DNA of 64,000 bases from Nymphaea colorata (lineage: Eukaryota > Streptophyta > Magnoliopsida > Nymphaeales > Nymphaeaceae), in assembly GCF_008831285.2 (NCBI RefSeq), contig NC_045150.1:944001-1008000 (forward strand), read 5' to 3'. Shown here piece by piece: positions 57,801 through 64,000 of this stretch; position 1 is the stretch's first letter, and each line of letters begins with the position of its first letter. The position numbers and the translations under genes are program-made. Below the pieces are notes generated by a model. The model saw only the letters and a program-made list of their open reading frames with translations. It did no database searches and was not told where the DNA came from.

Positions 57801-58166
57801 GCAAGATCAAGCACATAAGCTGAATATAGATGTATGGCTGCAGGGACGGCAGAAGTGACTTGGATTCGACACTTGCTAGAAGATATAGGAGAAAAAATTA
57901 AAAGTTCAGTACTAATGTGTAACAACCAAAGCGCCATCAACATTGCTTTCAATCCTATACAACATGGCCGAACAAAACACATTGAGATTGACCAGCATTT
58001 TATCAGGCAGAAGGTGGAGAATAAGGAGATAGAACCAGTCTTTGTTGGAACTAATGAACAAGCTGCTGACATATTTACTAAAGGATTAACAAAGTATCGT
58101 TTCTGGTTTTTGAAGAGCAAGTTGTTCATGGTTCAAAACCATGCACAACTTGAGGGAGGGTGTTAA
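54864..58166 (+). pseudogene. Pol of C7 (protease, integrase, RT, RNase H) in one frame with three stops
   Basis: Protease remnant LDSSAATHV (D-S-S where D-S-G is usual); pre-integrase LWHNRLGHC and CSSCELCKGH; integrase SDVWGPASID, FQCDGGGEYSS and QQNGVVERKH with all acidic residues; RT YKIKYKPDDSIERHKARLV, DYDETFSPIIKMG, LIYVDDIIITGSS (active site YVDD) and LRYFLGVDRQGD; RNase H RPDITYAVNQVSQ, YTDADWAGDPNERR, NNQSAINIAF and TKHIEIDQHF. Stops are TAG at 56832, TGA near 57030 (where relatives have tryptophan) and TAA at 57816. The protease D-S-S change suggests loss of processing as well. Confidence 0.9.
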
Positions 58167-58466
58167 AATCCAGCACATTCTCACGATGTTCAAAGTCCTT
58201 GTAACATGTGAAGTCTCTTAGGATTCTACGTTCTTGTAGAATGTGTTGAGGTAGTTAATGTCATTGTACTATGTGAAGAGTCTCCTAGGATTCTACGATT
58301 GGAGACTCTTTGAATTCTGAAATTGAAATTATAAATAGGGCATGGGCAGACCATCCTGGTCACAGCTTCTTCTCCTCAGCTTCTTCTTGTTTTCATTCTC
58401 TCTCTCTCTATCTTCCTGCGTGAGTGCTGTTTTCTGGTTTCAGATATTGGTGCTACATTTCTATCA
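58161..58466 (+). repeat. 3' LTR of C7
   Basis: TGTTAAAATCCAGCAC to TTTCTATCA, preceded by the polypurine tract at 58148-58160 and followed by GTGGC. Confidence 0.95.
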
Positions 58467-58471
58467 GTGGC

Positions 58472-58837
58472 AAGATCCAGCACTGAAGCAGAATACAGAT
58501 GCATGGCTGCAGGTGTTGCTGAAGTCACATGAGTTAGACATTTGCTAGAAGACATTGGAGAAAAGATTAAAACGTCAATGTTAATGTGCGATAATCAAAG
58601 TGCTATTAACATTGCTTTTAATCCCATACAACATGATCGAACAAAGCACATTGAGATTGATCAACACTTTATTAGACAAAAGGTGGAAGACAAGAAGATT
58701 CAGCCTATTTATATTCATACAGATGAACAAGTTGCAGACTTATTTACAAAAGGACTAACGAAGCAACGATTCTGATTTCTAAAAGGCAAGTTGTACATGG
58801 TGCAAAACCATACACAACTTGAGGGAGGACGATAAGA
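58472..58837 (+). pseudogene. Copia C6: end of RNase H
   Basis: Continues C6 after C7: RSSTEAEYRCMAAGVAEVT, stop, RHLLEDIGEKIKTSM, MCDNQSAINIAF, RTKHIEIDQHFIRQK and DLFTKGLTKQRF, then the polypurine tract ACTTGAGGGAGGA. Catalytic E and D of RNase H are present. Confidence 0.9.
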
Positions 58838-59210
58838 TGTTGAATTTAATCTGATCCAGATCCAACATGTCTATTGAATCAGATCCAACATGTCTAACCA
58901 TGTTTGAGCGCATTTATCTAGGTAGGGTTATAATTGTAATTTGTGTAATTGTTTTATTCTAGACTTTAGATTAATGTGTTGTTTCACTCTAGACTCTAGA
59001 TTAATATGTTGCTTCACTCTAGGCTCTAGATTAATGTGATTGTTTCATTCTAGATTCTTGTAAATTGTGTAGAGGGATCACTATATAAATGGGTTGTGTG
59101 AGAATGTAAAGACTCACCTCCCTTCCTCATTTCTCTTTTCCTATTCTCTCTCTTATCTTTCCTTTGCTCAATCTGGACGTGGGTTATACTTCGACACCCA
59201 AAATCTAACA
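58838..59210 (+). repeat. 3' LTR of the C2/C6 copia
   Basis: TGTTGAATTTAATCTGATCC to AAAATCTAACA, with an internal TATATAAATGGG (about 59082) as likely TATA box and three imperfect repeats of CTCTAGAnTCTAGATTAAT (58945-59050). Its 5' partner was deleted together with gag of C2. It interrupts the LTR of C3. Confidence 0.8.
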
Positions 59211-59442
59211 AAGGGCAGACTAGTCCCAACGGCTAGAAATCTAGCCGTTGGAACTAGTCTTCAACGGCTAGCCTTCTCCTCTCTCTTGTTCCCTCCATTA
59301 TATATATGGTGTACAGCCCTTGTAGCAACTTCTTGTAGTGTTTATTGGATTTAATATATGTTCTTTGTTCCTCTTGGGTGAGGCCTCTTGAGTATTACTT
59401 TGTTGTGTTGAAGGAAGCTTCAAGTGTGACATTATTGAAGCA
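59211..59442 (+). repeat. 3' LTR remnant of copia C3
   Basis: ACTAGTCCCAACGGCTAG and the following sequence to TTGAAGCA match the second half of the C3 5' LTR at 40230-39986. The first half is missing where the C2/C6 element is inserted. Confidence 0.85.
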
Positions 59443-59820
59443 TTAGTCTTGTTTGGGCCTGATTTATAGATACAACAAACTCGCTCCTAGATACGTTGGG
59501 CCATTCCACATTATCAAGCAAGTAGGACCTCTCGCATACGAGTTGTTACTACCTACTGGGAGTAACATACATCCAGTATTCCATGTTCGAAAACTCAAAC
59601 CCTGCTCTCAACTGCCAGCTGAGGAAGAAATCGTTTTGGAACCGATCAGAGAAGATCAAGCACAAGCTGTTCCTTTTCGCTGACTGGGTTCTCGCACTAC
59701 CACCCATAATAGAGTAAAATCCATTGAATGGTTAATTGAGTGGAACAATACAAACGACAGCGCAGAAACCTGGGAAAAGGCTGAGGACATCACTCTCAGA
59801 TTTCCAGATTTTACACCTTG
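59443..59820 (+). pseudogene. G1 integrase C-terminus and chromodomain-like end
   Basis: YNKLAPRYVGPFHIIKQVG, AYELLLPTGSNIHPVFHV and RKLKPC are the integrase C-terminal block that follows the part ending at 40480. After one TGA (near 59684) the frame continues to SIEWLIEWNNTNDS, AETWEKAEDITLRFPDF, the shape of a chromodomain (W-L-I-E-W ... T-W-E ... F-P-D-F) found at the end of chromovirus integrases, where it guides insertion to chromatin. Confidence 0.85.
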
Positions 59821-59851
59821 AGGACTAGGTGTTCTTGAAAGGGGGGGAAAT

Positions 59852-60138
59852 TGTTAGGCGCAAAGTTTTTATTTAACAAAGTGTTATTTCTGTTATTTCT
59901 TGCTTTTGTTATTTCCTGTTTCTGTGTTTCCAATTTAGTATTTCTTTATGTAACAGGTCGGGTCCAGTTAGGCTTTTATTAACCCAACCCATCACATTAT
60001 GTATTTATGCACGATTAAGGGAATTAAACCCTAGTGAAGAATTACATTACGTGAGGGAAGCTGGGCTTCGTGTGGTTTTGGATAAGAGTTAAGCAGAAGG
60101 AGGCACAGGATAGGCTGTTAGCTGTGCAGAGGATAACC
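59852..60138 (+). repeat. 3' LTR of G1
   Basis: TGTTAGGCGCAAAG to about GGATAACC, preceded by the polypurine tract GAAAGGGGGGGAAA. Partner of the inverted LTR at 44295-44556. No clear target duplication is seen next to it. Confidence 0.8.
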
Positions 60139-61006
60139 ATGCTGATAATAGCACTTAATCACACTTATGTTGTTGTCAGTTGTTGAAACTCTTGTTGCCA
60201 CTAGAATATCCTGACCCTCTCATTTAAGGATATCTGGTGGACTCATTGGATGACGTTTTCACAAAGAGGGCTACATTCTTTGATGGTGCCAGTTGAGATA
60301 TCAAGAGGTGTTGGGTCTCCTCTTGTAACACTATATAATAGGCATTGTTGATGTTTCTTAGTGGGTCCATAGAAAGAATTTCACTACAGAGACCACTAAA
60401 CTCTTCATTAGGGCCCATGAAAAATTGATAGACCTTTTCACAATCTTCACAAGTACTGAATTCTTTAAAAGCACCAGAAGTACATGCTGCAATAGTGGAA
60501 TAAGATGCAAGCTCTTCCCATAATGCTTTCAGACTGGTAAAATAAGAAGCCAGTGGAGATTGTTCTTGACGCAAAACTAAAATCATCTTTTTTAATTGAT
60601 AGATTCAGACGGCATTACCTGGAGTAAAAGGTTCCTGCAAATCGGTCCAGACATCCTGGGCTTCGTTTGCATAGGTGACACTATGGGTGATTTCTTTGGA
60701 CAAAGAGTTGATCAACCATGAGTGCGCTAGATTGTTGCAACGTACCCATGCTTGATAATCAGGACTTCTTGATGTTGGTTTGGAAATAGAGCCATCCATG
60801 AACCCAAACTTGTTCTTGGCACTAAGTGCCATGTTCGTGGCCCATCACCATGTGGAGTAATTATCTTTGGTCAAAGGAGTAGACATGAGCGCTGCACCTG
60901 GATTATCTGAGTGGTGCATGCAGAAGGGTGAAGAATTTGCATAGACTCTGTCATCATTCCCACTGTTAGATGAAGGAGCAGATGGTGGGTTGTTCATGGC
61001 AGCCAT
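60139..61006 (-). pseudogene. Gag of copia C1
   Basis: Start at ATG 61006 (MAAMNNPPSAPSS). Copia gag landmarks: MSTPLTKDNYSTW, NKFGFMDGSISKP, WVRCNNLAHSWLINSLSKEI, AQDVWTDLQEPF and SPLASYFTSLKALWEELASY. Three stops break it (near 60842, 60603 and 60222). It ends where the G1 3' LTR is inserted. Confidence 0.85.
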
Positions 61007-61072
61007 GACAAAGCAGCAGAAAGGAGATGGGCACTTTCCGATGGGCACTTTCCCATGCACTCTTTGATACGA

Positions 61073-61330
61073 AAAGAAATCTTTAGTAAATTGGAAATTG
61101 CACACATCATTATGCATTGTAGCTTGACATGTATACACCGAGTACAACAGTCAAGTAGATCCACAATTTTAGGGATCAGCCAGTTACAAAGAAAACCTAC
61201 AACAGATTTAATGTTACACAATGTAAGGAAATAAATTAAAAAAAAAATGATGCCTTGTCAAAATTATCTTCCACGTTTATTTGTCCTCAAGTGCCACCCT
61301 TGGATCATGCCTATACTGATCAAGCCAATA
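61073..61330 (-). repeat. 5' LTR of copia C1
   Basis: Partner of 32668-32915. On the minus strand it runs from TATTGGCTTGATC (61330) to AAGATTTCTTT (about 61073), followed by a decayed initiator-Met primer site (CGTATCAAAGAG). The base pair TG expected at the LTR start reads TA in both copies. Flanked on the right by the duplication TATCA. Confidence 0.85.
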
Positions 61331-61509
61331 TATCAGAAATATTGACATGGCATAAAAGGGTCTAACTTAGATGGACTTTTACATTAATATATAAAGTAAG
61401 TCATTTCTTTTTCTTTTGCGCCATTAAGTTTTCTAGTACATTTGTACTCAGCATATGAATGTAACCAATTTTCTGAATTTGATGTTAAGAATTAATTTTC
61501 TTTCTTAAG

Positions 61510-61737
61510 GGAACTGAGAGTGCTGGTGCAACCCTGGACCTTATCGACAAGCACACACTCTGTTCTGTTAGAACTGTTGTTGAGCCAACATTAACCAGTC
61601 CTCCTAGGGCAAGAAATTCTGGGAGGTTGCAAGTCCCCTACAAAACTTGTGGTGATCTTACCAGCATGATATTGCCTTTCGAGTTCAGAGTGCTGGAAGT
61701 TTGTCTTGAATCTCTCTGCAGGTGTCTTGAATCTGAG
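61510..61737 (+). CDS. MRS2: MRS2/MGT-type magnesium transporter, exon 2
   Basis: 76 codons between a TTTCTTAAG acceptor and a GAG|GTATGT donor, phase 0 at both ends, so it continues exon 1 (32079-32462) in frame. The first two thirds (GTESAGATLDLIDKH... ) are poorly conserved, as is usual for this linker. ILPFEFRVLEVCLESLCRCL matches the start of the conserved helical domain of plant MRS2 proteins (family pattern L-P-F-E-F-R-A-L-E). The following exons with the coiled coil, two membrane segments and GMN motif must lie right of the window. The cysteines in place of the usual alanines in this helix are noteworthy but not disabling. Confidence 0.85.
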
Positions 61738-62770
61738 GTATGTTTGTTGATCTTGTTTGTGATGGTTGGTGTTCTTCCGAAAAATATTCTCATGGCTACT
61801 CAAAGTTACCGTCTTAGGCCATACTAATATTTTTGTTAACAGGTATGTCTTTTCCGGTTCTTCTTTTGTTCAGTTGTTCTTTTGTTTGTCACGTTTTACA
61901 TAAGGACACCACACTCCAGTAATGAGACTTGGTCACATCCCGAGCAGCATAAAACACAGTGGCTATTACCTTCATACCCATGGCCTATGCATACTTTGAC
62001 TTATGCAGTTATTGGCCCTTGCGTGCTTTGAATTCTGATTGCTTTCATGACAACTTAAGTCCCAGCCTTGATGCCAGACCCACTTGGGGTATTTTCAGTT
62101 GTTCTTTTTTCTAGTATATCTGTATATGTGCATGGGTAGCTTTCACCATGTATGTTGTTTTTCTTTTGTTTTACCAGTGCACCTTTTGTTATCGTTAGAA
62201 CTATATGATGTGTTTCAGGATATTTCCAGTTTTTAACATAGATTTATGTAAGGGACGTCCTTTCTTGTACATGAGCTATTCAATAAAAAAATTCATATGT
62301 TATATTCACATTCTTAATTTTCTTTTGCTGGTTATATGGTTACATTAAGTCATTTAATTACAAAGACCTAGCAGCAAGAAGTGAACAACCAAATTGCTTA
62401 CAAACTTAGATTCTTCTGTGTTGATGCCTGACCCTATCTTTGATCAAGTTAGCATTTTTCATATCATACTTCGAAATACATGGACTATGCTGATGGATGG
62501 GTATTTAAGTTCCTTGTCAAAACCCTCTTCAACAAGAGCAATTGTAGAATCATGTGGTTCCACATCATGGCTCCGGAAGTCTAAAATAAGATCTCTTATG
62601 AAGATCTGTTGCTAGATATGCTCTCGATCTTGCCTCCTACTTCAGTCCTTGCTCAAGTAAGAGACAGTGGCATGATCCATCAAAGTACTGAGTCTGAAAC
62701 TGAACAATGTACATTGTCTGATGAATACAAACACCATCCATCAACAAAAAATTGTAGAATTATTTAAGTA
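61738..62770 (+). other. Start of intron 2 of the MRS2-like gene; no further exon recognised
   Basis: No sequence resembling the next MRS2 exon (helical domain, D-E-L-T-S-K type) was found. A 73-codon frame at 62394 has no recognisable motif. Confidence 0.5.
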
Positions 62771-63972
62771 TTATATTTTCCTTGTGCACAAAGGCATTAT
62801 CACGCCCTTGCCAGGCTGTGGTGGAGCAAGTGTTGTGAAGTTTAGGAGTGTGATTAATGAGCTAAAAGGCTCCAATACTATGTGGAGATGAGGGGGCTTA
62901 TGCCAAACCTGAACCCTATCTATCATCATACAAGTTGTTCTTTTGAAAGATTGTATTCTCTTCTCAGATATGTAGTCAATTAATCCACCAAAACCAACCA
63001 AATGGGAACACATTATTCTTATAGAGTAAACGAAAATGTGTTTCCACATTTTAATTTGAAACAAAATTGCTAAGGGGAAGAAAGGTTCCTTTTGGCAGGT
63101 ATTCCTTTGGTGGAGTCAGGCTGGGGCTTGCAGTCTAGAAGATTAGAGCTTGTGACTATGAGCTACAGCATTGGGGCTTTGAATCCCTCCTTGCCCACAA
63201 CTGGCCTCAAGTGGGAATCCCCTTTCCTTTCCTTTATTGCCGAAGGGTAGCAAATCATGGGCAGGATAATAGATGTAGAAAGCCTTTGAAAAATAAGGGG
63301 TACTCAAAATTTTCTTCAATCAGATTCGATCTTGTGCTCACCTTGATCATTGACCACTAGTGGAAACCTTTCTTGAGAAAGAGGTCAATTCCATATGAGT
63401 TTCCTAGATTGACTCTTTTTCAAAGTCCTCCACTTCAAGCCCTTTGGCATCTTATACATATTGCATTCTGTTTGTTCCAGCATATAATATGGAAGCATAT
63501 GGGAGTCAGCATCGTCTTAGCCACCTAAATTGCAACTTTACCACTCCACCAAAACTTCAATTCCTGAACCCGACCTTGCCAAGGGACTTTCCTTTTGCCA
63601 AATTTCTAACTATCCAGTCCCAAATTCTCCTGGAAATTCTGCAACTAAATGATAGATGATGAATTGATTCCTGTTCCTGGCATAAAAAAAAACGGCTGTT
63701 AGGGAATTGAAAACCCAAGCGTTTAAGTCTATCCTGCATGGTTTTCACACATTATATAAAGCATCCAAAAATATCTCATCAGAGCTTTAGAGTACCAAGC
63801 TTCCTCTAGTTCTTCTTTCTCTCCACCTCTTCCTCTTCCAAATCTCCTTGCTTACCAATGGATTTTTTTCCCCTTCCATCCATACTAGCTGGTCCGGGTC
63901 TTCCATCCTAGTTCCAAGACTGAGTCTCACCGTTTGTGCCACCGGACCTATGGAGTAATTGGGATTTGCCAT
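62771..63972 (-). pseudogene. LINE retrotransposon fragment (RT C-terminal zinc region)
   Basis: Minus strand: RMEDPDQLVWMEGEKNPLVS (63930 region), then DRLKRLGFQFPNSRFFLC and ESIHHLSFSCRISRRIWDWI (63748-63557), which is the zf-RVT domain of plant non-LTR reverse transcriptases (C-x-x-C/C-x-H-x-x-x-C pattern with one cysteine changed). A tail of about 97 codons (63064-62771) may be the end of the same ORF. 5'-truncated in that only the 3' part is in the window. It lies in intron 2, antisense to the host gene. Confidence 0.65.
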
Positions 63973-64000
63973 AATTTGTGCAATTGAGCTCCTAATTGTC

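Larger units (their letters stand above)
53328..58466 (+). mobile_element. Copia element C7, nested in C6
   Basis: 5139 bp, flanked by GTGGC (53323-53327 and 58467-58471), with LTRs of 308 and 306 bp. Primer site TGGTATCAAAGC and polypurine tract ACTTGAGGGAGGG are present. The internal part codes for a full gag-pol with a gag stop, one frameshift and three pol stops. Same family as its host C2/C6. Confidence 0.95.
32668..61330 (-). mobile_element. Copia element C1, outermost insertion in intron 1
   Basis: Flanked by the 5-bp target duplication TATCA (32663-32667 and 61331-61335). Its pieces are 5' LTR (61330-61073), gag (61006 to about 60150), then on the other side of nested G1 the protease-integrase-RT start (now at 44557-46083 and 51500-51836, plus strand because of the inversion), then RT-RNase H (34556-33210) and the 3' LTR (32915-32668). 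The reading continues across the inversion boundary: WVYKI at 51836 joins the S-D-S-T-I-E and LVAKGYTQ segment at 34556. The element lies antisense to the host gene. Multiple stops make it inactive. Confidence 0.85.
32463..61509 (+). other. Giant intron 1 of the MRS2-like gene (29 kb)
   Basis: It runs from the GTAACT donor to the TTCTTAAG acceptor. Only about 205 bp at the left and 174 bp at the right are host sequence; the remainder is copia C1 with nested elements. The ancestral intron was therefore close to 0.4 kb. Whether the gene is still spliced correctly cannot be told from DNA alone. Confidence 0.8.

Noticed and set aside
44557-60138. Clean 5-bp duplication around G1
   Set aside because: After undoing the inversion, flanks read GGTGGA and ATGCTG; no convincing duplication, probably decayed or the LTR end is misplaced.
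32079-61737. Exon 1 and exon 2 as parts of two different transporter genes
   Set aside because: Same strand, consecutive family segments, matching phase 0 boundaries, and an LTR element with matching target duplication between them favour one gene; not proven without RNA.

Overview
This is nuclear DNA of a flowering plant. It has intron-containing plant genes (an O-methyltransferase and an MRS2/MGT-type magnesium transporter), plant-type Ty1/copia and Ty3 retrotransposons, hAT and CACTA DNA transposons, and long AT-rich spacers. I cannot name the species.

Layout. 1-15.2 kb: two related Tat/Ogre-like Ty3 elements lie head to head. Element A is on the minus strand and runs off the left edge; it keeps a 3.6-kb 5' LTR, a plant-mobile-domain-like ORF1, gag, protease, reverse transcriptase (RT), two RNase H domains and the start of integrase. 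Element B is on the plus strand and is mostly an LTR with scrambled RT and gag remnants plus a small hAT-type MITE. 15.2-25.2 kb: spacer with CACTA-type ends, an 83-bp-arm hairpin, an AT microsatellite and a badly decayed copia element (18.1-22.5 kb). 25.6-27.9 kb: a two-exon COMT-family O-methyltransferase on the minus strand, apparently intact (365 codons). 28-32 kb: spacer and the presumed upstream region of the transporter gene.

32.08-61.74 kb: exons 1 and 2 of an MRS2-like gene on the plus strand. The 29-kb intron between them consists almost entirely of one copia element (C1, 32668-61330, 5-bp duplication TATCA on both sides), itself filled with nested insertions. Chromovirus G1 sits in C1, copia C3 in G1, copia C2/C6 in C3, and both a hAT element and copia C7 in C2/C6. 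A young copia, C4, sits in another part of C1. Without C1 the intron would be only about 0.4 kb.

The main discovery is that the segment 34557-51836 (about 17.3 kb) is inverted relative to the state in which the elements were inserted. Turning it back rejoins five separate broken elements (C1, G1, C3, C2/C6 and the hAT, the last with 19-bp terminal repeats and an 8-bp duplication ATTATGAT). Both breakpoints carry the same 8-mer in opposite orientation (GACTGTGA / TCACAGTC).

61.7-64 kb: presumed intron 2 of the transporter gene with a minus-strand LINE fragment; later exons, including the GMN-motif membrane region, lie beyond the window. The two host genes show no functional link to each other; the rest of the window is transposon-derived or spacer.
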